Assembly (NCBI GenBank): GCA_028277395.1
Contig: JANQGJ010000059.1
Coordinates: 52,592-116,591, forward strand
DNA: 64,000 bases
From: Bacteroidales bacterium
GTDB lineage: Bacteria > Bacteroidota > Bacteroidia > Bacteroidales > F082
Reading direction: 5' to 3'
The first letter of the stretch is position 1. Each line of letters opens with the position of its first letter. The notes below the pieces were generated by a model. That model did no database searches. It had not been told where the DNA came from and saw nothing but the letters and a program-made list of their open reading frames with translations. Position numbers and translations under genes: made by a program. Of the stretch, positions 35,662 to 45,900 are shown one piece after another.

Positions 35662-37455
35662 TCAACTTTTCTGCAAATCAATGTATAAAGCATTGAGTGC
35701 AAACACCAATCCATACATCTCCTCAAAATACCACAAAGAAGCAAAATACAACCCAATCGGCTCTGAAGGCAGATCGGAATCCTTGTATTTTTCAATCTGA
35801 TCAAGCAAATATTTTGTTCCTGAGCCAATACACTTAGGATATTTGCTCAATCGCAGTGCCCTTAATGCCAGCGAAGTCTCCTCAATACTTGATCTCACTC
35901 CTACGTTCGCTCCCCATCCTCCATCATCGTTTTGAGCTGATTCAAGGAAATTTATACCAGATTCTATCTGCTTTTCAAGGTCAGGGATACCATGTTTTCT
36001 GGCTTCCAGCAATCCAATCAACACCAGTGATGTTCCATAAACCGGGTTCTGGTGATTTTTATCATTTTCATTTCCAAACCACAGTGGCAGCCATGAACCA
36101 TCTGTGCGTTGCTTCTTTTGCAGGAATAATATGGATTTTTTAACTGACAGCTTTATTTTTCCTGAAAGTTTTGAGCTCACCTGCTCCTTCCAGGTTAACA
36201 TTGCCCTCATAGCATGTGAGGTTATATCAGCACAACTGGCATCAAAAGGAAGTTTTCCCCAGCCTTTACAGAATGTGGGGAAACCACCATCAGAATTCTG
36301 ATTGTTTATGAGCCAATTTATGCCCTGAGACACTCTGTCGATGTCAACATCAACATATTTTGAAAGCCTGTGAATTGCCAGCAATGCTCCCGAGGTATCA
36401 TCACCATCAGGCACTCCGCCTTCTGTATCAATCCATGCCCAGCCTCCTGGTTTGCTTTTTGTAAACGGATGCGTTTTCCTGTGCTGTTGTTGAAGCAACC
36501 AGTTATAAACGCCTGACTTCCAACTATTATCCAATCCGATAAACGTTTCATCACTTAAGGCATTTATTGACAGAGTTGTAACCCATGTCGTAAGACTAGT
36601 GTCTATGGGCCAGCTTCCATCAGGGCGTATTGACATTTGTAAAAATCTTTCTGCCTTATTGCACACAATATTGTCTTTCTGTCCTGCACCAACCAGGGTC
36701 ATCAGCACGAACCCTGTCAATGGGGTGGCCTCCAGAAACCCTCCGTTTGCAGGCTGTTTTTCTGCTAATATCTTCAATACTTTGGGAATAACCAGTTTAT
36801 TGATCATTCTGATGAGTAATCCCGGTTTATGGTTATGTTGTTTCGCCAGCCCCATAGATATTAATGCCGGGATTGCGTAACTTACTACCGACAGGTTCAG
36901 CCATTTAAATAACCTGTCAGGGAATACAGCAAACTGAAACGGAAGCTGTGGGACATATTTCCAGCCATCAGGTCCTAATCGTCCGGACAGAGCACACATT
37001 GCAAGTATGGGAACAGAGAAAGTCCTGTCAGCACTATAATGCCTTAATATTGCATTGCTTATATCTTCAGGTTCAAGTCCACCGAGTTTTTTTGTTAACC
37101 ACTGCTCTACCCTATTGATCAAATGCATATGATCCTGATCTTCTTTAACTATAGATAAAGCTGACCAGCACAATAGTGTTGTACTCAGGTTACTTGAACT
37201 TACTATGGTATCTCCAAATCCGCCATCTGCATTTACATTATCCTTTAACCATTTCAGTCCTTTATCAATTATCTCACTGTTTCCTTCCGGTTCATAACTA
37301 TGTAAACCAAACACTGCAACTGCAGTGGAAAGCGCACTGCTTGACAAACGTCCTTCCCATATTCCTTTACTATTACGTTTTGCAAGCAACTTCTGTTCCA
37401 GCAGACTATGGGCTTCTTTTATATCATTAATTAACTTCTCTTCCATTTTCATCAA
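35662..37455 (-). CDS. Class II terpene cyclase (squalene-hopene cyclase-like)
   Basis: This 597-residue protein has the double alpha/alpha-barrel of the squalene-hopene cyclase family. The protonating acid motif DGDDT is at 350-354, close to the DxDD of hopene cyclase. QW-type repeats are seen at ADGGFGDT (77), PDGSW (278), NSDGGF (388), TDGSWLPLWFG (451) and NDDGGWGA (509). FDASCADITSHAM near 404-416 matches the conserved cyclase segment. It is a little shorter than hopene cyclases. The DxDD identifies protonation-initiated cyclisation; the substrate (squalene, or a free or diphosphorylated polyprenyl chain) is unknown. It is the last gene of the five-gene operon, overlapping the previous one by 4 nt. 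Confidence 0.9.
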   Translation of the reverse strand: MMKMEEKLINDIKEAHSLLEQKLLAKRNSKGIWEGRLSSSALSTAVAVFGLHSYEPEGNSEIIDKGLKWLKDNVNADGGFGDTIVSSSNLSTTLLCWSALSIVKEDQDHMHLINRVEQWLTKKLGGLEPEDISNAILRHYSADRTFSVPILAMCALSGRLGPDGWKYVPQLPFQFAVFPDRLFKWLNLSVVSYAIPALISMGLAKQHNHKPGLLIRMINKLVIPKVLKILAEKQPANGGFLEATPLTGFVLMTLVGAGQKDNIVCNKAERFLQMSIRPDGSWPIDTSLTTWVTTLSINALSDETFIGLDNSWKSGVYNWLLQQQHRKTHPFTKSKPGGWAWIDTEGGVPDGDDTSGALLAIHRLSKYVDVDIDRVSQGINWLINNQNSDGGFPTFCKGWGKLPFDASCADITSHAMRAMLTWKEQVSSKLSGKIKLSVKKSILFLQKKQRTDGSWLPLWFGNENDKNHQNPVYGTSLVLIGLLEARKHGIPDLEKQIESGINFLESAQNDDGGWGANVGVRSSIEETSLALRALRLSKYPKCIGSGTKYLLDQIEKYKDSDLPSEPIGLYFASLWYFEEMYGLVFALNALYIDLQKS

Positions 37456-38423
37456 TTAATAAGTCCAAGTGTGAGCAATGCATAGAACGTATATTCACAA
37501 TCTGGTTTCATATCAGCTATACTTCCGAAAAATCCACCACTTTTGTCCCAGTGAAGGTTTATAAATTCAGTTGTTTTTGTAGCATATGATTCCATTGGTT
37601 CTTTCGCCATACTCATGGCAAACAATGCTGTTGCCGTACTTAATATGTCAGCCATTGGCAGATTTTCTCCTATGGTAAATCCTCCCTGCCTGTTGTACAT
37701 TCTTTTCAGCCAGTCAACTGATGAACGGACATGTTTATTTCCCTGTGCCAACTGCATAATTATGCCGGCCGATGCTGCAGATGTTACTCCACTTTTCGAT
37801 GAGATGTCATTTACATATGATCCGTCTTCGAGTTTTAGACCTGATAAACACCTGAATATATTATCATTTTTACCGGCAATACCCATATCTTCATATAAAC
37901 TCCAAACAAGAAATGTGGCATAGATATTTCCAACCGGCATATTCTTTTTCAGCTGGTTATAGCTGCCATCGACTGAGCGGTATTCTTCGATTATTTCAAA
38001 CAGATCAGAATGCACTTTCTTTACTTTTCTTGCAACCTTAGATCTGACAAATGATACTGCCGGTTCTAAGCCTGAAAACAGCCCGGTAAGTGCCTTACTT
38101 TTTTGTTTCAGTTCCAGAACCTCAATTAGAACAGCACATTGAATGATACTTACAGCATGTACCAGATCTATTTTTTGAGATTCCTTCCATCGCTTTACAG
38201 CTTTCTTTTGCATATCTGTATTAACCTCAACATCGAATACATACGCCAAGGAATATCCAAATACTGAATAATAAGGATCAGCATTTCCTGCTCTGTCGGT
38301 AAACCCACCTTCCTTATGGTAACAGGTTTTCAGAAACTCCCTGATCATATTCACGGCTTCATTACTGAGCTTTTTCCGTGATTTCTCTAATGCTTTTATC
38401 ATCTCATCACTTATTCCGGTCAT
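37452..38423 (-). CDS. Prenyltransferase-like alpha/alpha-barrel protein
   Basis: A 323-residue protein built of repeats like those of terpene cyclases and protein-prenyltransferase beta subunits (EGGFTDRAGNADPYYSVFG, EDGSYVND, RQGGFTIG, KSGGFFGS, and PDCEYTFYALLTLGL near the end). It is half the length of a full cyclase, corresponding to one barrel, and has no DxDD. No complete zinc-ligand set of farnesyltransferase is obvious. It precedes the full cyclase with a 4-nt overlap, so the two are made together and may form a complex or act in sequence. A catalytic role is unproven. Confidence 0.8.
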   Translation of the reverse strand: MTGISDEMIKALEKSRKKLSNEAVNMIREFLKTCYHKEGGFTDRAGNADPYYSVFGYSLAYVFDVEVNTDMQKKAVKRWKESQKIDLVHAVSIIQCAVLIEVLELKQKSKALTGLFSGLEPAVSFVRSKVARKVKKVHSDLFEIIEEYRSVDGSYNQLKKNMPVGNIYATFLVWSLYEDMGIAGKNDNIFRCLSGLKLEDGSYVNDISSKSGVTSAASAGIIMQLAQGNKHVRSSVDWLKRMYNRQGGFTIGENLPMADILSTATALFAMSMAKEPMESYATKTTEFINLHWDKSGGFFGSIADMKPDCEYTFYALLTLGLIN

Positions 38424-38434
38424 AGAATTTACTT

Positions 38435-40042
38435 TTAACTCAGAATACGGTTTGCCAGCCTGTAAAGCAGTACTTTTACATTAACATTCTCCAAACCAAC
38501 AAGTACCTCAAGGGTTTGCTGTTTATAATATTCCAGCATTGCCCCTGCTTCATCAATGGCTCTCTGCTCCTTTGCCCAGCTTATAAATTCAGCAACGGAA
38601 TTCTTCTCACCTTTCTGAATTGCGATCATGTACTCATTAGTTTTTGCGGGCATTTTTTCATTGAGAATGGCAGTTATCAGTGATGGATGGTATGCGTTCA
38701 GATCACTGGAATTTTTTTCATCACTGAAATCTTCAAGGTCATCTTTTATCTGATAGGCGATACCCAATGTCTTACTGTAATCACCAAGGATATCCATTAA
38801 TTGCTGACCAGCACCACCAATTACAGCCCCAAATTTCAGAGCTACTTCAAATGCAGGCGATGTCTTATCACTAAATATTTTCAATACTTTTTCAGTGGAA
38901 AGCACCGATGACTTGTTTCTCCATAGCAGCTCTTCACCCTGTCCAAGACAAAGGTCACTGTGTCCTTTTGTCGCAATACTTAATAACTTTGTGATTTTTT
39001 CATCACCGGCTCCTGATCCTGCTATCATCTGATAACCATATCCTGTTAACAGATCTCCCGTATTCAATGCAACCGGTATATCATATTCTTCATGAAGTGT
39101 TGGCTTTCCATATCGCACTGAATCATTATCAGCAATATCATCGTGTACAAGCGATGCTTTGTGAAAACACTCAACTGAAACAGCCAGTTTTCGAATTGTA
39201 TCAGAATTAAGTTGCTTATCACTGCACAATGCCTGACACAACGAAACCATTATCAGTGGTCTCCATCGCTTCCCTCCTTTCGTCAACCAGTTATTGGCAA
39301 TATTTACTGACTCTACACTGTTTCCAAAAAGCTCTTCAAGGCTTGTTAGTTTAAACCACGACTGAATTTTGCTTCTCGTATTATCAAGATTAACCCAGCC
39401 ATTCCACTGAAAATCGTTCTTAACCGGTAATATTTCTTTCAGCCATTCCAGGTCAACCACAGAGTTCTTACAATCGTAGTTGAACAAAGGAATTGCAAGT
39501 GACGGAACTGCTTCTTTAACGGTGAGAGGAAACGATCGTTCGAAAGATTCCAGGCAACCAACACCAATTACGCATTCTACCTGCCCTGATGACAACAATA
39601 GCTTAACCGCTGTTGTACCTTCACTAACAATAACATGATAACCAAGCTTCTCAGCCTGGTTTTTTATTTCACCAATACTGCACAACCCGCATTCCTCACA
39701 TATAAGTCCCAGTTCATCGGTTTCAGCAGGGCAGTCAGTCATATTTTTCATACACTGTGGTAATAGCAGTATTCTACGATTATAGGGAATCCCCGATACA
39801 ACCGGCTTCCAGGCATAATTATTAATTATTACAGCCAGTAATTTTTGATATTTCTCATAATCATGATGCTCCTTAATGAATTCTGCAGATAGCGATAACA
39901 CATCTTCTTTCAGTAAAGGAGGTGTAATATTCTTTTTCGATAGAAATATATCAATCAGAAACCGCATCATTCTGAGTTCCTCCGACTTTTGAGGAACATT
40001 ATTTTCTATCTTCAGATCCTTTATTTCAGTATTTAAAAACAT
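38435..40042 (-). CDS. DUF116 - polyprenyl diphosphate synthase fusion
   Basis: This 535-residue protein joins two domains. Residues about 50-205 match DUF116: LLPQCMKN at 93-100, C104, and the CEECGLC cluster at 115-121, with further cysteines at 157, 163 and 191. Residues about 235-535 are a trans-isoprenyl diphosphate synthase with GGKRWRP (256-262), the first aspartate-rich motif DDIAD (301-305), and the second DDLED (434-438, with Glu in the fourth place). The cysteine set suggests an iron-sulfur or zinc site in the DUF116 part. It should build the polyprenyl chain for the neighbouring cyclase. The fusion is unusual; chain length is not readable by eye. Confidence 0.88.
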   Translation of the reverse strand: MFLNTEIKDLKIENNVPQKSEELRMMRFLIDIFLSKKNITPPLLKEDVLSLSAEFIKEHHDYEKYQKLLAVIINNYAWKPVVSGIPYNRRILLLPQCMKNMTDCPAETDELGLICEECGLCSIGEIKNQAEKLGYHVIVSEGTTAVKLLLSSGQVECVIGVGCLESFERSFPLTVKEAVPSLAIPLFNYDCKNSVVDLEWLKEILPVKNDFQWNGWVNLDNTRSKIQSWFKLTSLEELFGNSVESVNIANNWLTKGGKRWRPLIMVSLCQALCSDKQLNSDTIRKLAVSVECFHKASLVHDDIADNDSVRYGKPTLHEEYDIPVALNTGDLLTGYGYQMIAGSGAGDEKITKLLSIATKGHSDLCLGQGEELLWRNKSSVLSTEKVLKIFSDKTSPAFEVALKFGAVIGGAGQQLMDILGDYSKTLGIAYQIKDDLEDFSDEKNSSDLNAYHPSLITAILNEKMPAKTNEYMIAIQKGEKNSVAEFISWAKEQRAIDEAGAMLEYYKQQTLEVLVGLENVNVKVLLYRLANRILS

Positions 40043-40060
40043 TTAATTCAAAAGTTAAAT

Positions 40061-41254
40061 TTAACCGTATGCACCAAATCCAAAAAACCAGTTTTTCTTA
40101 GCAATACGGTACACAAGGCTTTTTTCCGGAATTTCCTTCCCCTCAATATTATGACCCGGGCAAACTCTCATCTTCGACAATTCTTCATAGGCTGATTGCC
40201 TTCCTGATGTATCTTTAGCATTTAAGTCAACAAGGATTTCCTTCAATATTTCCGGGTCCTCAAGTAGTAAACAACCACGTGTACTGTCTGTTATCCGCGT
40301 TCGCATTTCTCTGATAAAATCAGAATTCTCCATAACAGATATCAAATCTTTTCCATCCCCGGCATTATCACAGGCAAACTGAATGGGCGGACAAAATTCT
40401 ATTGCTCCCAAAGGGTTGATATGATGACTCATTCCAATTGCTCCGGGACACATTGCCCGTCCCTTTTCATCCCAGTAAGTATCAATTATAACGATCGGTG
40501 CTTTTCGGCGGATATTAACCATAAATTCACGCAGTCCGAGTATCTCTTTTTCAGATAGAGCAAGATCTGTAACAGGTTGTGAGCCTACAGGACGATAAAT
40601 ATAATACCAAAGGTAGTGCACTCCCCTGGAAATACAGCTGTTTACAAACTCCTCGCTTACCAGGTCATTGTAATTTGATTTACAAACACTTGTAGCAACT
40701 CCCGTTATCAGTTTATTGTTAACTGCAGCATCGATTCCGGTCATTGTTCGGTCAAAAACACGCTTTGCACCTCTACGTACATCACTCACTGTTTCAAGCC
40801 CTTCAACACTTATCAATGGCGAAACATTACCCATTTTTCTTAATTCAGCAGCTATTTTATCGGTCAACAGACTTCCATTTGTAAAAAGCTGAAAATAGCA
40901 GTCGGGATGCTCATGAATAACATCCAGTAAAGGTTCATACATTAGTGGCTCACCACCAAGAAGTCCGAAAAAATAAGATCCTTTGGCTTTACTGGAATTA
41001 ATAATGTTATTCAGGGTTTCTGGAGACATTCCATTTGAGTCATTGTCAATGGTGATCCAGCAACCCTGGCAGTTATAATTACACCGGTTAGTAACTGATA
41101 TCATCAGGAAAGCCGGAAACAACTCACCTTTTTTAAGTCGTTTTTTAAATAAAGTTATGGCACGCATTCCTTTCCAGCCCATGTTGTAACTAAATTTTAA
41201 CAACAACCTGAGATCCACACTGGTAATCATTCGCTTAGTTAGTTGCAGTATCAT
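40061..41254 (-). CDS. Radical SAM enzyme of the terpenoid operon
   Basis: A 397-residue protein. The radical SAM cluster motif is C58-x3-C62-x2-C65 (within NRCNYNCQGC) and LLGGEPLM is the GGE SAM-binding segment. The C-terminal third has five more cysteines in AMCPGA, EFCPP, FACDN, RGCLL and RVCPGH, with INPLGAIEFCPP recalling SPASM/twitch domains that hold extra 4Fe-4S clusters. It does not show the HpnH motif pattern of adenosylhopane synthesis. A ferredoxin gene lies 15 bases upstream and can supply electrons. The likely role is radical modification of a terpenoid or of a partner protein; this is inference. Confidence 0.88.
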   Translation of the reverse strand: MILQLTKRMITSVDLRLLLKFSYNMGWKGMRAITLFKKRLKKGELFPAFLMISVTNRCNYNCQGCWITIDNDSNGMSPETLNNIINSSKAKGSYFFGLLGGEPLMYEPLLDVIHEHPDCYFQLFTNGSLLTDKIAAELRKMGNVSPLISVEGLETVSDVRRGAKRVFDRTMTGIDAAVNNKLITGVATSVCKSNYNDLVSEEFVNSCISRGVHYLWYYIYRPVGSQPVTDLALSEKEILGLREFMVNIRRKAPIVIIDTYWDEKGRAMCPGAIGMSHHINPLGAIEFCPPIQFACDNAGDGKDLISVMENSDFIREMRTRITDSTRGCLLLEDPEILKEILVDLNAKDTSGRQSAYEELSKMRVCPGHNIEGKEIPEKSLVYRIAKKNWFFGFGAYG

Positions 41255-41269
41255 AAACTCATACCATTA

Positions 41270-42118
41270 TCAACAACATGAACTATCTTTATTTTCACCG
41301 GTATCACCACAACATTCTGATTTGTTGTCCTTTTTAGCCGAGCTATCGTCTGAACAGCAATCAGGATCATCAGTATCGGCGCAGCAACTTCTTCTTTCTT
41401 CTTCTGCAATTTTCAACTGCTCTGTTTTAAGTAAAGAAGCACTAAAAGATTTCCGCCGCTGACTCAGCACCTGGTAAACATCTTCATTCTGTATTTTGTC
41501 CAGAATGGAATCACCATCTGCCACAACTACAACATCATTCTCTCCATTGATAATGCTTTCATGATGTTTGGGAAATATAATAGCCTGCTCGGGACATGCA
41601 CGTGCACAGGCAGGACAAAGGTCCTTACAGTTTGAAGGGTTGGTAACCAGCACTTTCCCGTCCGGATCTTTATCATAAACCCCGAATAAACAGAAGTTCA
41701 TACATTTCATACATGAGGTACATCTGTTATAATCAATTACAGGGTACCAGGGTTTCCAGTCTTCTTTATATTCCACAGTTGTAATCGAATCCTTACCTGT
41801 CTCAAGTTTTGATAGCAGGTTTTCATCTTCCAGAAGTTTATCTGCATTGTAATATTCCATTTCAGTACCACAGGTGCAGAAAATAGCATAGTCCAACAGG
41901 CATTGCATTGCCCTTGGCTGACAGCCTATAATTACTGATCTGTCGCTGTTTTTGATATCTACCAGATCCTGGGGATTTTTTGGAATACATCCGCACATAT
42001 CTTCAATGTATGTGTATCCTGTATTCCGTTCCTCCAGCTTATTTTTTAGTGCAGTTACTGTTTCACGGCTTACTTTGCCTCCACGTTCGCAACCACAAAC
42101 AAATATATTTTGATTCAT
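41270..42118 (-). CDS. Dicluster ferredoxin with HdrA-like N-terminus and Cys-pair tail
   Basis: A 282-residue protein and the first gene of the terpenoid operon. Residues about 1-85 carry scattered cysteines (8, 10, 42, 44, 66, 73, 81, 83), recalling the N-terminal part of HdrA-type proteins (FVCGCERGGKVS, IGCQPRAMQCLLDYA). Residues 128-180 form two 4Fe-4S motifs, C133-x2-C136-x2-C139-x3-C143 and C164-x3-C168-x2-C171-x3-C175. The tail has four Cys-Cys pairs (245-246, 254-255, 269-270, 281-282) in an acidic, lysine-containing linker, ending on the last pair. It is presumably the electron donor for the radical SAM enzyme; the tail function is unknown. Confidence 0.88.
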   Translation of the reverse strand: MNQNIFVCGCERGGKVSRETVTALKNKLEERNTGYTYIEDMCGCIPKNPQDLVDIKNSDRSVIIGCQPRAMQCLLDYAIFCTCGTEMEYYNADKLLEDENLLSKLETGKDSITTVEYKEDWKPWYPVIDYNRCTSCMKCMNFCLFGVYDKDPDGKVLVTNPSNCKDLCPACARACPEQAIIFPKHHESIINGENDVVVVADGDSILDKIQNEDVYQVLSQRRKSFSASLLKTEQLKIAEEERRSCCADTDDPDCCSDDSSAKKDNKSECCGDTGENKDSSCC

Positions 42119-42358
42119 TTATATAAAATCAGATTTTATGAACAAATAATAACCGTCCTGAATATAATCGGTTAATTAGTTTACAAAGAACGAAAAAACA
42201 GCCAGATTATTTATATATAACCTTGATTATTATACGTATGCCACTTAACAGACTACAAATGGATTTCAATTCTCAACCCATGGTTTAGTTCCTGATACTT
42301 CTTATACCCGATTTTGATTAAGATAACCATGTCGGATTCAGCAGGTCATGATATTAAT

Positions 42359-42366
42359 TAATTTTG
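42359..42366 (+). promoter_or_regulatory. -7 box of the VOC gene
   Basis: TAATTTTG is a perfect match 33 bases before the ATG at 42399. It sits inside the longer frame from 42348, which supports the later start. The gap from 42119 shows nothing else. Confidence 0.45.
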
Positions 42367-42398
42367 TTACAGGTATAAATAAATTAAAGAAATCAGAT

Positions 42399-42866
42399 AT
42401 GAAATATATATGCACGCTGATTACGGTATCGGATATTAACAAATCCAGAAGCTTTTATGAAAACATACTTGAATGTGAGGTAAAATACGACTTTGGTGAA
42501 AATGTAACCTTCCATGGTGATTTTTCAATTCATCTGGATTCACATTTTAAAGGGTTAATTGACAGCAAGGAAATAACACATGGAGGAAATAATATAGAAC
42601 TGTATTTTGAGCATGATGATGTTGAACAGTTTGCTGTGGTGCTAGAAGAGAATGGTATTGAGCTTGTACACCCTGTCAGAGAGCAACCATGGAGACAAAA
42701 AGTTGTTAGATTTTACGATCCCGATAAACATATAATTGAGGTTGGTGAATCAATGGAGTTTTTGTCATATAGGTTGAGTTTGGAAGGAATGAATATTGAA
42801 GAAATATCAAAAACCACAATCATGCCTGTGGAGTTTGTTACTGAAGCCATTAAAAAGTTCGGATAA
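42399..42866 (+). CDS. VOC-family (glyoxalase-like) protein
   Basis: About 155 residues, started at MKYICTLITVSD because a promoter box lies upstream of it inside the longer frame. It shows the VOC betaalphabetabetabeta pattern: VSDINKSRSFYENIL, then FHGDFSIHLDSHF with a possible metal His, and EVGESMEF at the end with FYDPDKHIIEVGE as the second metal-binding strand. The family includes glyoxalases, dioxygenases and resistance proteins. The C-terminal extra segment (LEGMNIEEISKTTIMPVEFV) is like a small helical add-on. Function unknown. Confidence 0.88.
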   Translation: MKYICTLITVSDINKSRSFYENILECEVKYDFGENVTFHGDFSIHLDSHFKGLIDSKEITHGGNNIELYFEHDDVEQFAVVLEENGIELVHPVREQPWRQKVVRFYDPDKHIIEVGESMEFLSYRLSLEGMNIEEISKTTIMPVEFVTEAIKKFG

Positions 42867-42946
42867 TACTTTTAGATCTCTAATATTAAGGTTGTAGAAC
42901 AGAATATCATGTTAAATATAATAACTTCAGTTTTCACAGAAATAAT

Positions 42947-42954
42947 TATATTTG
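42947..42954 (+). promoter_or_regulatory. -7 box of the large LRR gene
   Basis: TATATTTG is a perfect match 33 bases before the ATG at 42987. It lies inside a longer frame from 42909, arguing for the later start. No TTG at -33 was seen. Confidence 0.45.
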
Positions 42955-42986
42955 GAATTGCTAACAGCAATCCGAAACCACTTGAT

Positions 42987-45900
42987 ATGAAAATGACGCT
43001 TAAAAAATTATTTACCCGGCTAATTCAAATCTATTTGTTCAAATATTACCCGTTTAGCCACCTGAAAAGTATAATCAGACCATTACTGATATCCTGTTTT
43101 TTTATTCTATTCCTTACCGAATCAATATCTCAGGGATGCTTACCAGATGGTATCCAATTCACAACGCAAACACAAATTGATAGTTTTCAGATCAATTATC
43201 CGGGATGTACAATGATTGAAGGTGATGTTTTGATAATTGGTGATAAAATTACTAACCTTGATAGTTTATCAGTTCTTAAAGAACTTGGTAGTGATTTGAT
43301 TATCGGCACCTACACAAACACGATTGCAAATCTTGAAAGTATTGAGGGTTTGAATAATATTGAAAATATCGAGGGAAATTTTCAGCTCTATGGTAATCTT
43401 GCATTAAATGATTTGAACGCCTTGCAAAACCTTAGATCAGTAAGCGGAGATATTATACTCAAACGTAATGGCTATCTGGAGACATTATCAGGACTTCAAA
43501 ATCTTGAATATCTGGGTGGCAACCTGGAATTAGAAAGTAATTTTGTTTTAACACAATTAACTAATTTCTCGAAACTTTATAATATCGGAGGTTCTGTAAT
43601 ACTAACATATAATCACCAACTAAGCAGCCTGTCAGGTTTGGATAGTATAAGTCGAATTTATCATGATTTAATTATTGATAGATGTCATGCATTGTCAAAC
43701 CTTGAAGGATTAAATAATGTTTCCATTATTGACAGTACTCTTCATGTTTATTCAAATTTAGGATTATCCAGCCTTTCGGGACTTGATAATCTGAATAAGA
43801 TAGGTCAGAACCTGATATTTCATAAAAGTGAGAATCTTAAAACCCTGGATCATCTATCTGAACTGGATTCAGTCTTTGGGGATATACAGATCGACAATAA
43901 TGACTCACTCATAAGTATTTCCGGGTTATCATCTTTAAAGTATATTGGTGCCAGCTTAAGGATCTCATATAATAATTTACTATCAAACCTAAACGGACTG
44001 GAAAATATATCATTTATCAATGATAATATCAGGATTGCAGGAAATGACTCATTATCTGACCTGACAGGACTTCAAAATCTTGAAGGTACTGGTGGATATG
44101 TAAATTTCACTCATAATTCTTCATTAGCAAACCTGAATGGACTAAACAATCTTACATGGGTGGGCGGATCGCTGGAGTTCACATATTTATATGAATTAAA
44201 TGATGTGAGTGCATTATCAAACCTGACAGGTATTGGCAGTAATTTTGTGATCCATAAAATGACTGATTTAGTATATCTGACCGGATTAAATAACTTATCA
44301 ACTATTGGCGGGGATCTTTATTTATCTGAAAACTCAATACTGGATAACATATTTGGATTTGACAACTTATCAATCATAGGGGGAAGTTTATACATTTCTG
44401 AAAATCCTAAACTTGAAGATCTTTCAGGGTTTATTAATCTTTCATCAATAAATGGAGTATTACATATTGAAGATAATGACACAATAAATAATCTCAGCGG
44501 ACTCGAAAATATTGACAGTGGATCATTAACGGATATATACATAGTGAACAATCAGAATTTGTCTGATTGTGATATCACTGGACTGTGCGACTATCTGGCA
44601 AACCCAACAGGAGTAATTGATATTAATAATAATGCTCCCGGTTGTAATTCCACATCAGAAATTGCAGAAGAATGTGGAATTACTTTACCTTGTCTTCCTT
44701 TTGGTAATTATTATTTTAGCACACAAAACGAGTTGGATAATTTCCAGCAAAACTATCCTGATTGTGTAATACTGAACGGTAAAACAACAATATCAGGAAT
44801 GGATATTGAAAACTTATCCGGCTTATCAGTTATAAACAGTATCAACGGTGACATCTCAATTTTCGGCACATCTGTATTACAAAATCTTTCCGGACTGGAT
44901 AATTTAGTTTCAGTATCCGGCGATTTTACCATAGGAGAATCTTTAAACAATAAGAATGAGACTCTTAATTCTCTTGAAGGATTAAGTTCGTTAGATTATA
45001 TTGGAGGAAATCTTATGTTATATTATAATACTGAATTAACCAATATTTCTTCACTAAGTAACCTTGACTCCATCGGTGGGGACTTCAATATTTCAAAAAA
45101 CGACATCCCTGACCTCAATCATATGACAAACCTTACTAAAATTGATGGTAATCTAAGCATTAGTAGGGAAGATAGCATTCAGGATTTATCAGGATTTGAA
45201 TCTTTGGAAACAATTGGAGGAGATCTATATATTTCCAGGAATGATAATCTTGAGGACTTTAACGGAATGAATAACCTCAATTATATTGGGGGTGATCTGA
45301 GTATTTATGGGAACGACAATCTTCTAAGTCTCAACGGACTAAACAACCTTACCAGGATTCAGAACATGCTCGAAATCGGAGATTCATATTATCTTGGAAA
45401 CAACTCCCTGTTGAATTTAACTGGATTGGAAAACCTGGTTTATGCCGGAGGAGTCAGAATTACTCATAATGAATCATTGATGAAACTCGAAGGATTGAAT
45501 AACCTTGATTCAACATCAAGTATTAATATTAGCTATAACCCATCACTAATTTACCTGGTGGGGCTGAATAATATAACAAACCTGAGTGGTTTCCTGCTTG
45601 TCGACGCCAATAGTTCTCTCGAGAGCTTAACAGGCATTGAAAACCTAACTTCAGTAGGAACTAACGTAAATATTAATAGTAATTACGACCTGACAGACGT
45701 TTCAGGTTTAAATAATCTTGAAAGCGTGGGACATAGATTTTCGTTATGCCATAACCATAGTTTAACCTTTCTTGATGAATTAATTAATCTGGATAGTGTT
45801 GGAGAGCTACTAAAAATAAACGATAACCACTCTCTAACTAACATTGAAGGACTTTCCGGTCTTGTATATGCTAAACAAATTAGTATCCAAGATAATGAAT

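Noticed and set aside
35662..42118. Classical hopanoid gene cluster
   Set aside because: The cyclase is of the hopene-cyclase family, but no squalene synthase (hpnC/D/E) is present, the radical SAM protein does not look like HpnH, and a prenyl synthase fusion and ferredoxin replace the usual neighbours.
42909..42986. Upstream start of the large LRR protein
   Set aside because: A perfect -7 box lies inside this stretch and the signal peptide begins only at 42987.
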